NCBI GenBank assembly: GCA_019750655.1
Contig: JAIEOG010000192.1
Span: forward strand, 1 to 12,202
Direction: 5' to 3'
DNA: 12,202 nucleotides
DNA from: a bacterium
GTDB taxonomy: Bacteria > Bdellovibrionota > FAC87 > UBA2466
A program made the position numbers and the translations under genes. This document shows positions 1-6,365 of this stretch, piece by piece (within the stretch, counting starts at the first letter, position 1; each line of letters opens with the position of its first letter). The notes below the pieces were generated by a model, which saw only the letters and a program-made list of their open reading frames with translations, had not been told where the DNA came from and did no database searches.

Positions 1-16
1 CCACCCTTGCAAAGAT

Positions 17-211
17 TCATACACAATGGTTGCGAAATAAGTGAATAATCCACGATTTGCTTTTCAAGTTCTGCATGATCTTGCTCAGCAACGTTTCTGG
101 AACGCGGCAAGCGCCCGCGATTTCCCGGACGCTGGCGACTTTGTCGGTTTTGCCGTCCAGATAAAGCAGGGCAATAATGCCGTACTCCATCTTTTTATTG
201 ACCCGGAGCAT
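17..211 (-). CDS. Truncated Rrf2-family transcriptional regulator
   Basis: The 64-residue product starts like an Rrf2 winged-helix regulator: MLRVNKKMEYGIIALLYL forms helix 1, and residues 27-49 (SVREIA, then VPETLLSKIMQNL) match the helix-turn-helix of the family. Rrf2 proteins are usually about 130-160 residues, with a wing (a GGY-type motif) and a C-terminal dimerisation helix that often carries Fe-S cysteines. Here the frame changes character after residue 50 and stops at residue 64, so wing, helix and cysteine cluster are missing. A second minus-strand frame is open from about position 65 to the window edge, which would fit a frameshift, but its translation is not clearly Rrf2-like. The start is supported by AGGAG 11 bases upstream; Met8 is an alternative. 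It could be a decayed gene, a sequencing frameshift or a short DNA-binding fragment. Confidence 0.6.
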   Translation of the reverse strand: MLRVNKKMEYGIIALLYLDGKTDKVASVREIAGACRVPETLLSKIMQNLKSKSWIIHLFRNHCV

Positions 212-244
212 CGGTTCGGATTCTCCTACACCTAATTAGACCCG

Positions 245-276
245 AGCTAAGTAAGACCAAAATAGTCCACCTAGCT
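245..276. repeat. Imperfect inverted repeat in the divergent intergenic region
   Basis: AGCTAAGT (245-252) and ACCTAGCT (269-276) are inverted copies matching at 7 of 8 positions, with 16 bases between. They lie 34-65 bases upstream of the truncated Rrf2 gene, in the region shared with the plus-strand gene at 408. An operator is possible; chance is not excluded in an AT-richer intergenic stretch. Confidence 0.3.
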
Positions 277-319
277 ACTTCTCCGGTTTTATTAACGATT
301 CTCAGGGTTGTCAAGAAGC

Positions 320-338
320 GCGGACTAAAAAGGTCCGC
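320..338. promoter_or_regulatory. Candidate Rrf2-type operator dyad
   Basis: GCGGAC (320-325) and GTCCGC (333-338) form a perfect 6-base dyad around TAAAAAG. The core 323-335 reads GACTAAAAAGGTC, which agrees at 11 of 13 positions with the IscR type-1 core GACTRWWWYAGTC known for Rrf2-family regulators. It lies about 70 bases upstream of the plus-strand start at 408 and about 110 bases upstream of the truncated Rrf2 gene. No run of T follows it directly, so a terminator is less likely. That the neighbouring regulator, or a chromosomal paralogue, binds here is inference. Confidence 0.4.
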
Positions 339-407
339 TAAAAGAAGCAAATGTAAGATAGCGGAATTGTTGAGCAAACTCTGCCGCTGATCAGGAGGAA
401 ATCCCCC

Positions 408-1115
408 GTGACTGAGTCCAAAAGAGGATCGCGCCCGTCTTCGCGCCGAGGCCGTACGCCATCCAACGAAAATGACCGCGACAGAGGACCGGATCGGGAG
501 CCCGATCACGACGACGATTACGACCGCGCGCCGGCCCCCAAGCGGGCTTCGGCCCCGGAACCGGATGCCGAAGTCGATTCCTACACACTCCAGATTTTCT
601 TTGAACCGCAGGATGGTATTTTCTGCGCGACCTTCGTGGAATTCCCCGAACTGCGCGTGAGCGATGAGTCGCGGCAAGAGGCCATTTACCTCGCCGAGGA
701 TAAACTCCATTCCCACCTCGCGGCTCTGCGGCAGTCGGGCAAGCCTGTGCCGCCGCCTGTGCGCACAACGGATTACCCGTCGCATATCGAAATCGCCGTT
801 TCGCAGTCGCTCTACCGCAAGCTCGATAGCCGCCGGCACCAAGAGCGTGTTTCGATGGAGCAGCTCATTACGGAAATCCTGACTTCTGCTTGCGAGCGCC
901 GTTCCTCTGAAGGTGGGGAATCTCGACAAGGTGGCGGTGGTGGTGGGAAAAACCGGGGCCATGGCCGAGGCCAGGGGCAACAACGGGGCGGCCAGGGCGG
1001 TGGAAACCGCGGTGGCCGTGGAAGCTTCCACAACACCATGGAAAGCCGTGCGGACTTCATGGAGTACGTCCGCAATCTGGAAAAGGGCGGGGGCCCAGGC
1101 TATAAAAAACGCTAA
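408..1115 (+). CDS. HicB-like/ribbon-helix-helix protein with Gly/Arg-rich tail
   Basis: A 235-residue protein with four parts. Residues 1-57 are charged and Pro/Arg/Asp-rich, probably disordered. Residues 58-117 look like a HicB-type partial RNase H fold (YTLQIFFEPQDGIFCATF, FPELRVSD, QEAIYLAEDKL, then a Pro-rich end). Residues 126-163 look like the HicB C-terminal ribbon-helix-helix (IEIAVSQSLYRKL, VSMEQLITEIL). Residues 166-204 are a Gly/Arg/Gln tail with repeated RGG-like steps, followed by a less simple end (about 205-235, SFHNTMESRADFMEYVRNLE). The GTG start has AGGAGG nine bases upstream, so it is firm. HicB proteins are antitoxins that bind HicA and their own promoter, but no HicA-sized gene is adjacent and the tail is not usual for HicB. 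Nucleic-acid binding is the likely role; the target is unknown. A terminator follows 24 bases after the stop. Confidence 0.75.
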   Translation: MTESKRGSRPSSRRGRTPSNENDRDRGPDREPDHDDDYDRAPAPKRASAPEPDAEVDSYTLQIFFEPQDGIFCATFVEFPELRVSDESRQEAIYLAEDKLHSHLAALRQSGKPVPPPVRTTDYPSHIEIAVSQSLYRKLDSRRHQERVSMEQLITEILTSACERRSSEGGESRQGGGGGGKNRGHGRGQGQQRGGQGGGNRGGRGSFHNTMESRADFMEYVRNLEKGGGPGYKKR

Positions 1116-1138
1116 ACAGATTTCTGCTTAGAAATAAA

Positions 1139-1169
1139 AAACGCCTCGGGGTTTCCCCTCGAGGCGTTT
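1139..1169. terminator. Bidirectional intrinsic terminator
   Basis: AAACGCCTCG (1139-1148) pairs with CGAGGCGTTT (1160-1169), ten base pairs, and GGG/CCC can extend the stem inside. A T-rich stretch follows on the plus strand, and the A-run at 1136-1141 gives a U-tract on the minus strand. It sits between the convergent genes ending at 1115 and 1191 and should serve both. Confidence 0.85.
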
Positions 1170-1190
1170 CTATTTCTATCGACGTAAAAC

Positions 1191-1778
1191 TTACCCGTTT
1201 TGCTGGAAGTATTCCTTCGAGCGAGTCGGATCGGCTTTCATCGTCTTTTTGCCAGGAGACCAGTTGGCCGGGCAAACTTCGCCGGTCTTTGCGGTTTCCT
1301 GGAGTGCCTGAAGCACGCGGACGACTTCTTCCACATTGCGGCCAATGCCCAGATCGTGCACGAGCTGGTACTGCACCACACCCTGAGGGTTGATGAGGAA
1401 CAAGCCGCGCAACGTGATGCCTGCATTTTCGAGCAACACACCGTAGCTTCGGCCGATTTCTTTTTTGATATCTGCCAACATCGGGAACTTTAGCTTACCG
1501 ATGCCGCCTTCTTTGCGGGCTTTTTGAGCCCACGCCAAATGCGAAAACTGGCTATCCACGGAGCAGCCGACGACTTCGCAGCCGGCTTCTTTGAAAGACT
1601 CATACGCATCGTCAAACGCGGTGATTTCCGTAGGGCAAACAAACGTGAAGTCCAATGGGTAAAAGAACAAGCAAACCCACTGGCCCTTGTAATCCGATAA
1701 TGCCACTTCCTTGAAGTCGTGGCCCACCAGCGCAGTCGCTTTGAACTCGGGGGCTTTTTTCTGAACCAACGATTCCAT
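1191..1778 (-). CDS. 2-Cys peroxiredoxin (Prx1/AhpC type)
   Basis: A 195-residue typical 2-Cys peroxiredoxin, which reduces H2O2, organic peroxides or peroxynitrite in the cytoplasm using thioredoxin or AhpF-type electrons. The peroxidatic Cys48 lies in FYPLDFTFVCPTE and the resolving Cys169 in GEVCPANW; the Arg of LRGLFLI (Arg124) is also in place. Length and order match the Prx1 subfamily. It keeps both elements linked to sensitivity to over-oxidation in eukaryotic Prx1: GGIG at 91-94 and a C-terminal YF at 190-191 (SKEYF). The frame is open further upstream to 1907, but the ATG at 1778 has AAGGAG six bases before it and gives the normal family length, so I chose it. The gene is convergent with the HicB-like gene across a shared terminator. 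No OxyR-type neighbour is seen. The symbol could be ahpC or prx and is left open. Confidence 0.93.
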   Translation of the reverse strand: MESLVQKKAPEFKATALVGHDFKEVALSDYKGQWVCLFFYPLDFTFVCPTEITAFDDAYESFKEAGCEVVGCSVDSQFSHLAWAQKARKEGGIGKLKFPMLADIKKEIGRSYGVLLENAGITLRGLFLINPQGVVQYQLVHDLGIGRNVEEVVRVLQALQETAKTGEVCPANWSPGKKTMKADPTRSKEYFQQNG

Positions 1779-2136
1779 GGTTTCTCCTTTTCCTGGCCGC
1801 AAGCTAACTCTCGTCGGCAAGGAAGGCAAGCAAGGGCGCGGCACGCTGTGTATTCCAGGCGTGGGCAGCGTTGCTGGAGCGGGTCTGCAGCCAGCGCACG
1901 TTGTCACTCACCGTGTTCACCTCTTCGACAGCACAAGCTTTGAAAGGTTTCATGCAGTTAGCCAGGAGCGGGCGAGCAGGTGAGAGGTGTGCACAGAGGG
2001 GCGACGCTTCCCGTGCGCCTTCAGCGAGGCGGGCGCGGTGGTATAGCGCTTGCAAAACTCCTCCTTGTTGAGCCGTGTGCGCTTTGGCGCAGATGGCGGG
2101 TCTTAAGGCCCAGTGGAAGTTGAAGAGGAGTTCGTT
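1779..2136. other. Gene-poor intergenic stretch
   Basis: About 360 bases between the divergent peroxiredoxin and the small exported protein. Apart from the possible small ORF (1804-1911) I see no gene. The plus strand is rich in short G-rich runs and small hairpins, for example TGCGC/GCGCA around TTTG at 2078-2091. I looked for the conserved signatures of RNase P RNA, tmRNA and SRP RNA and found none. Promoters for both flanking genes must lie here, but no convincing -35/-10 pair was found. Confidence 0.5.
1804..1911 (-). CDS. Possible small ORF upstream of the peroxiredoxin
   Basis: A 35-codon frame (GTG start) that ends 25 bases before the peroxiredoxin ATG. It reads VSDNVRWLQTRS, then an Ala/Leu-rich end AAPLLAFLADES. 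GAAGAGG lies eight bases before the GTG. An upstream ATG at 1953 in the same frame would give 49 residues but has no ribosome site. Third-position GC over the 49-codon frame is about 70 percent by hand count, similar in feel to the neighbours. I recognise no family. It may be a leader peptide, an independent small protein or a chance ORF. Confidence 0.25.
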   Translation of the reverse strand: MSDNVRWLQTRSSNAAHAWNTQRAAPLLAFLADES

Positions 2137-2364
2137 ATGAAGTTCTTGTTGAGTGCTGTGAGCGCGTTGGTTATTTCGTCGTCTTTGATGGCGGCTGATG
2201 GTTCGCACGGAGATGCTGGCGCAAAAGGCCAAGCAGGTCCTACAGGCCAGCCTACGACTACGGTTGCAGCTCCTGCTCCTACGGAAAGCGTCATCGCGCG
2301 GTATAACCGCTTTGTTGAAGACGCTTGCTCGAAGACGCAGGGTGTTGCTAAGCCGACCCGCTAA
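2137..2364 (+). CDS. Small exported protein with collagen-like Gly-X-Y triplets
   Basis: A 75-residue product. Residues 1-20 form a signal peptide (MKFLL, hydrophobic core, SSSLMA before ADG), so it is exported to the periplasm or beyond. The mature part starts with five consecutive Gly-X-Y triplets (GDA GAK GQA GPT GQP), then a Thr/Ala/Pro linker and a short segment VIARYNRFVEDACSK with one cysteine. Five triplets are too few for a stable collagen helix by themselves, so the resemblance may be compositional. The ATG was chosen because AGAGGAG stands six bases upstream and a signal peptide begins there; an in-frame upstream start at 2113 lacks both advantages. A strong terminator follows. I recognise no named family; the single Cys could allow dimer formation. 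Confidence 0.65.
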   Translation: MKFLLSAVSALVISSSLMAADGSHGDAGAKGQAGPTGQPTTTVAAPAPTESVIARYNRFVEDACSKTQGVAKPTR

Positions 2365-2370
2365 TGAGAG

Positions 2371-2388
2371 GTTAAGGTTACCCTTAAC
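2371..2388 (+). other. Small hairpin between stop codon and terminator
   Basis: GTTAAGG (2371-2377) pairs with CCTTAAC (2382-2388) around TTAC. No T-run follows, so it is probably not the terminator. A 3-prime stabilising hairpin for the small exported-protein mRNA is possible. Confidence 0.35.
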
Positions 2389-2396
2389 ATTATGAC

Positions 2397-2439
2397 AGAC
2401 GGCACCTTCCGAAGGAGGGGCGCCGTCTTCTGCTTTTTT
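2397..2439 (+). terminator. Intrinsic terminator of the small exported-protein gene
   Basis: AGACGGC (2397-2403) pairs with GCCGTCT (2422-2428); the apical part can fold further (CCTT/AAGG). Six T follow at 2434-2439. It ends transcription before the lon promoter. Confidence 0.85.
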
Positions 2440-2470
2440 GGGCTTCCAGCGTCCGAAAGCGGGGGATGGT

Positions 2471-2498
2471 TTGACTCTGCCCGAACCATTCCTATTAT
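2471..2498 (+). promoter_or_regulatory. Sigma70-type promoter of lon, leaderless arrangement
   Basis: TTGACT (2471-2476) and TATTAT (2493-2498), separated by 16 bases, each match the consensus at 5 of 6 positions. The -10 box ends six bases before the lon ATG at 2505, so transcription should begin at or within a base or two of the start codon. No Shine-Dalgarno sequence lies between the -10 and the ATG, which fits a leaderless mRNA. Confidence 0.75.
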
Positions 2499-2504
2499 TC
2501 CTTC

Positions 2505-4943
2505 ATGCTGGATAAACAGAAAAAAATCCCGCCAACGGCTGAGCTTGTTCCGGTAAGCGATCTCTTACCGCCGAACCTGTTTTTGCTCCCCGTGACCCAA
2601 ACGAGCTTGTTTCCCGGGATGATTGTTCCTTTGGTTATTCCCGAGGGGAAGCTTTCGCGCATGGTCGAACATGTGCTTTCGGGTTCCGGCTATATCGGCG
2701 TGATTCTCCCGTCCGACAAAGAAGCCATGGAAGCGGCTTCCGGGCCCGCAACGACTTTGACCGGGCTGCCGGCGCATGCCGGGCCGGCCGACGCCCAAAC
2801 GCAGAAAGAGCGCGAAGGCTTTAGCCAGTACGGCGTTGCCGCGAAGGTCTTAAAGAAGATCAATCTTCCGGATAACCAGGTCAGCATCCTTTTGACCGGC
2901 TTGCAGCGGTTCGAGCTGCGCAAGGTCGTGAGCACCAATCCGTACTACGTGGGCAACGTCCACTACCTGCTCGACCAAGTCGCCCGCGATACAGAAATGG
3001 AAGCGCTGCTACGCGCGGCTCTTTCTCAGTTCAAACAGATTTCCAAAGACAACCCGCTCATCTCGGAAGAGGTGAAAGTGGCGTTGGTGAATATCGACGG
3101 CCCGGGCAAGCTCGCCGACTTCATGGCGTCGATCCTCTTACGCGAAGTCAAAGACTACCAAGACTTCTTGCAGACCGCAGATGTGCGCGAACGCTTGCGT
3201 AAGCTTCTCGTGCTCTTGCAGCGCGAACAAGACGTTCAGAACGTCCAAAAGAAGATCCAAGACGATATCCACCAGAAAATTTCGCAAGCGCAGAAAGAGT
3301 TTTACTTGAACGAGCAGTTGAAGCTCATTCAGAAAGAGCTTGGCCGCGCGACAGACGACAAGTCCAAGCTCATTCAAAAATTTGAAGAGCGTATAAAGGC
3401 GCGCACGCTGACCGAAGAAGCCCGCAAGCGCATCGATGAGGAGATGGAAAAGCTCCAAGCGCTTAATGAGCAGTCTTCGGAGTTCTCGGTCGCGATTAAT
3501 TATCTCGATTGGGCGACGGCTCTGCCCTGGGGACTACGCTCCAAGGAAAACCACAGCCTTACACGTGCTCGCCGTGTCTTAAATGAAGACCACTATGGCT
3601 TGAAGGACGTGAAAGAACGCATTTTGGAGTTCTTGGCAGTCAAGAAGCTCAAATCCAGCCACGAAGGCACTATCTTGTGTTTCGTGGGCCCGCCGGGCAC
3701 TGGGAAGACGAGTTTGGGCAAATCCATTGCGCGCGCGTTGAACCGCAAATTCTTCCGCTTCTCTGTGGGCGGCATGCGCGATGAAGCCGAAATCAAAGGC
3801 CACCGCCGCACGTACGTCGGCGCGATGCCCGGAAAACTCATCCAGGGTCTTAAGCGCGTGGGCACACAGAACCCCGTGTTTCTGATCGACGAAATCGACA
3901 AGCTTTCGACGGGCTGGGCTTCCGGCGGCGATCCGGCTTCGGCTTTGCTCGAGCTTCTGGATCCAGAACAAAACACGGACTTCCTCGATCACTACCTGGA
4001 TATTCCGTTTAATTGTTCCGAAGTCTTGTTTATCACCACGGCGAATAGCCTAGATTCGATTCCAGCGGCGCTTTTGGATCGCATGGAAATCATCCCGCTC
4101 GTGGGCTACTCGGATTCCGAGAAGATGCACATTGCGCGCGGGCACCTTTCGAAAAAGCAGCTTGAAAAGAATGCGCTCAAAGCCGGCAGTGTCACGCTTT
4201 CGGATAAAGCTTTGAAATACGTCATTTCGCACTACGCACGTGAATCGGGTGTGCGCAATCTCGAGCGCCAGCTCGGGCGCGTGTACCGCAAGCTCGCCTA
4301 CCGTGTGGCGAATAAACGCGGGGAAACGTTCCGTATCGAAACACCCGCGGAAATTGAAAAACTCTTAGGGCTTCCCGCATTCCACCCGGAAGAAATACAC
4401 GCTAGTATCCCCGGAGTTGCGACGGGTTTGGCGTGGACGAATTACGGCGGAGAAGTCCTCACCGTGGAATCTCTGGCCGTTGAAGGGCGTGGCGGATTGG
4501 TGATGACGGGTACACTGGGCAAGGTAATGCAGGAGTCTGCGAACCTGGCCTACACTTACGTCCGCGAGCAATCGGGCCGGCAGAATATGCCGAAACGGTA
4601 TTTTGATCGCCACACCGTGCATGTCCACGTGCCTGCAGGCGCGACGCCCAAAGATGGGCCATCAGCGGGTGTGACTTTAGCGGCGAGCATGTATTCGTTG
4701 CTGTCGAAGAAACCCTTGAAGAAGGGCATCGCGATGACGGGGGAAATTACTCTCAGCGGGCGCGTTCTGCCAGTCGGTGGTATTAAGGAAAAACTGCTGG
4801 CAGCAAAACGCTCTGGCATCCATACCGTGATGCTCCCGAAGCATAACGAACGAGACCTAAAAAAGATCGATGCAGAGACTAAAGAAGGCCTTCGAATCAT
4901 TAAAGTATCTACTGTTCAAGAAGCCTTCCGGCACCTCTTCTAG
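2505..4943 (+). CDS. lon: ATP-dependent Lon protease (LonA)
   Basis: An 812-residue LonA, the cytoplasmic hexameric AAA+ serine protease that degrades misfolded and regulatory proteins. Order: N-terminal substrate domain (LFLLPVTQTSLFPG near 25-38), coiled region around 245-330, Walker A GPPGTGKT at 395-402, Walker B VFLIDEID at 458-465, and the protease domain with the dyad Ser720 (PKDGPSAG) and Lys763 (GGIKEKLLAA), spaced by 43 as in E. coli Lon. The N domain has an Ala/Gly/Pro-rich insert at about 71-106, longer than in E. coli Lon. The start is set by the conserved N-terminal motif, since the next Met is residue 39; the ATG has no ribosome site but a promoter immediately upstream. No clpX or hupB neighbour is present; an acetyltransferase follows after 70 bases. 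Identification is firm. Confidence 0.98.
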   Translation: MLDKQKKIPPTAELVPVSDLLPPNLFLLPVTQTSLFPGMIVPLVIPEGKLSRMVEHVLSGSGYIGVILPSDKEAMEAASGPATTLTGLPAHAGPADAQTQKEREGFSQYGVAAKVLKKINLPDNQVSILLTGLQRFELRKVVSTNPYYVGNVHYLLDQVARDTEMEALLRAALSQFKQISKDNPLISEEVKVALVNIDGPGKLADFMASILLREVKDYQDFLQTADVRERLRKLLVLLQREQDVQNVQKKIQDDIHQKISQAQKEFYLNEQLKLIQKELGRATDDKSKLIQKFEERIKARTLTEEARKRIDEEMEKLQALNEQSSEFSVAINYLDWATALPWGLRSKENHSLTRARRVLNEDHYGLKDVKERILEFLAVKKLKSSHEGTILCFVGPPGTGKTSLGKSIARALNRKFFRFSVGGMRDEAEIKGHRRTYVGAMPGKLIQGLKRVGTQNPVFLIDEIDKLSTGWASGGDPASALLELLDPEQNTDFLDHYLDIPFNCSEVLFITTANSLDSIPAALLDRMEIIPLVGYSDSEKMHIARGHLSKKQLEKNALKAGSVTLSDKALKYVISHYARESGVRNLERQLGRVYRKLAYRVANKRGETFRIETPAEIEKLLGLPAFHPEEIHASIPGVATGLAWTNYGGEVLTVESLAVEGRGGLVMTGTLGKVMQESANLAYTYVREQSGRQNMPKRYFDRHTVHVHVPAGATPKDGPSAGVTLAASMYSLLSKKPLKKGIAMTGEITLSGRVLPVGGIKEKLLAAKRSGIHTVMLPKHNERDLKKIDAETKEGLRIIKVSTVQEAFRHLF

Positions 4944-5013
4944 AGCGTCGTCCACCCGGGGCGTGCAAACGGACTCGGGATCAGGTAAAAACGCAGGCTC
5001 TAGGAGGCTTTCC

Positions 5014-5469
5014 GTGTCCACCAAAGATGTCAGCTTAGTCAAAGTTCACCCCGGGGAGATGGATTTCCTGCGCGAGTACGTCGAAGCGCTCTATGCTCAC
5101 GACGAAGATTTTGATGCCATGGTGTTCATTGAAGACGGCATAAAAAGCCTCTTGCGCAATGAAGTGCTGGCGACGGCTTATTTCATCCGCTCCGGCGAGG
5201 ACCGCATCGGCTACGTCATCTTGACCCGCTACCACAGTGTGGAAAAGGGCGGCTTGAACATCTTTATCGACGAGCTGTATGTCGAAGAACCCTTCCGCCG
5301 CGGTGGAGTGGGGGCCGCGGTGATGGCAAAGATCACCGAAATCGCGCGCCAAGAAGGCGCGCGCTCTCTCAGCGTCCAGGCCGAACCCTACAACAAAGCG
5401 GCGCACAGCTTCTTTGAGGGCCACGGCTTTCAGCCCAATCCCAACCTGAATTTCGAGCGCCAACTCTAA
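5014..5469 (+). CDS. GNAT-family N-acetyltransferase
   Basis: A 151-residue acetyltransferase of the GNAT fold, transferring an acetyl group from acetyl-CoA to an unknown amine. Strand 4 and motif A are clear: IFIDELYVEEPFRRGGVG (83-100), where RRGGVG is the pyrophosphate-binding loop, then a long helix to about 114. Motif B is SLSVQAEPYNKAAHSFFEG (118-136), with Asn127 and Tyr126, ending HGF. The GTG start has AGGAGG six bases upstream. The frame is open back into lon (ATG at 4870), but the N-terminal extension would be low-complexity and overlap the Lon C terminus, so I reject it. The 70-base gap suggests, without proof, read-through from lon. The substrate (small molecule or protein) cannot be told from the sequence. 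Confidence 0.9.
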   Translation: MSTKDVSLVKVHPGEMDFLREYVEALYAHDEDFDAMVFIEDGIKSLLRNEVLATAYFIRSGEDRIGYVILTRYHSVEKGGLNIFIDELYVEEPFRRGGVGAAVMAKITEIARQEGARSLSVQAEPYNKAAHSFFEGHGFQPNPNLNFERQL

Positions 5470-5503
5470 TCTAACAGCTATTATTGACGCATCAGGTCGG
5501 TAG

Positions 5504-6319
5504 GTGTATCGCCGATCGATGGGGGTTTTCTTGTCTCGCCTTTTGGTTGGGTTTTTCCTGTTCTTTTCTACGGTCGGCTCTGCAGCAGCGATGCCCTGCC
5601 TAGCCGCTTTGTCCTTTCCGGGGCTTTCCGAAGTTACGGAGCTGTCCCAGAAACAGGAAGTGATTGCGGGTCTACGGCGAGCTGCCTTTAACGGCGCGAT
5701 CCTCAGAGGGCAGGCTCACCGCAACCCCGTGCAGCTGGACTCGTGGCACCCACTCGATAGTTTTGATGAACGCGATCTTGCCGGACGTCTTGCAGGGATT
5801 GAACAAGATCTCGAAAAAGGCGTCACCACCGCAGTCGTCCGTGCGGAAACGTTAGAAGAACAGCTACTACTCGTGGAGCTAACCCGCCAGCTCTCCGAAC
5901 AGTCCTGGCCCGAAGCGTACGCGAAATATTCTCGTGGCGGTTTGACGGCGAATGCGCTTTTGAAAGTGGCGAGCGCTGTTTTGCTTTCGGTGGGCGTCTT
6001 GAGCCAGACCTCCGTGCCGCCCGAGGCGCTGATTTTATTGGCGGTGCCTGCGGTGTCGACGATCTTCGCGCTCTCGATGAGGCCCGAGCAGGTGGAGGAA
6101 TACCCCTCTGGCTTTTCGCGCGCGGGCAAATCGGAGTTCCGCAGTTCCTTGGGGCAGCAGGAGTTTTCCCTGCTCGCGAAAGATCCCGTCCAAGGCGGGG
6201 AGTGGCACTATTCGTCGGTTAATGTGCACCCCTTCCTGCTTTTTGATCTCTTCACACAAGCCGAAAACGGCAAGCTCGTAACGACTTTGGTTGCTCGTCA
6301 ATATGCCGCGACGCAGTAA
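5504..6319 (+). CDS. Unrecognised exported/membrane protein
   Basis: A 271-residue protein I do not recognise. Residues 8-29 form a signal peptide or first membrane helix (RLLVGFFLFFSTVGSAAA, likely cut after AAA), followed directly by MPC. Residues 45-145 are mostly helical and charged (EQDLEKG, ETLEEQLLLVELTRQL). Two hydrophobic stretches, about 148-167 and 173-192, joined by a Pro-rich turn, could form a membrane hairpin. The last 80 residues are soluble and mixed. A GTG start with AGG seven bases upstream is used; ATG at 5519 gives a signal peptide just as good. It follows the GNAT gene after 34 bases, and TATTAT at 5479-5484 could be a -10 of its own but has no good -35. A weak terminator overlaps its stop codon. 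Envelope localisation is the only supported role. Confidence 0.7.
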   Translation: MYRRSMGVFLSRLLVGFFLFFSTVGSAAAMPCLAALSFPGLSEVTELSQKQEVIAGLRRAAFNGAILRGQAHRNPVQLDSWHPLDSFDERDLAGRLAGIEQDLEKGVTTAVVRAETLEEQLLLVELTRQLSEQSWPEAYAKYSRGGLTANALLKVASAVLLSVGVLSQTSVPPEALILLAVPAVSTIFALSMRPEQVEEYPSGFSRAGKSEFRSSLGQQEFSLLAKDPVQGGEWHYSSVNVHPFLLFDLFTQAENGKLVTTLVARQYAATQ

Positions 6320-6342
6320 CGATCTGCCGTAGGAATTTTTTT
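6311..6342 (+). terminator. Weak intrinsic terminator overlapping a stop codon
   Basis: ACGCAG (6311-6316) pairs with CTGCCGT (6324-6330) with one bulged C; the stop codon TAA at 6317-6319 lies in the loop. Seven T follow at 6336-6342 after a five-base gap. The stem is short, so termination may be partial. Confidence 0.4.
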
Positions 6343-6365
6343 CCCGCCTGATAGACTAATCCCCA

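Noticed and set aside
195..1031. Long minus-strand open frame opposite the HicB-like gene
   Set aside because: It is Arg/Pro-rich and unlike any family, and the plus-strand gene has a strong ribosome site, recognisable folds and a terminator. The open frame comes from GC-rich codon bias.
408..1190. A HicA toxin gene next to the HicB-like gene
   Set aside because: No 50-80 residue frame with HicA character is found before or after it; the flanks are the intergenic region and a terminator.
1779..2136. Structured non-coding RNA (RNase P, tmRNA or SRP RNA)
   Set aside because: GC-rich with small hairpins, but I found none of the conserved signatures of these RNAs on either strand.
1804..2232. 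142-codon minus-strand frame spanning the gene-poor stretch
   Set aside because: Its first part lies opposite the small exported-protein gene and looks like antisense translation. Only the last 35-49 codons seemed worth listing, at low confidence.
4870..5013. Earlier start of the GNAT gene inside lon
   Set aside because: The extension overlaps the Lon C terminus and is low-complexity, whereas the GTG at 5014 has AGGAGG at ideal spacing and gives the normal family length.
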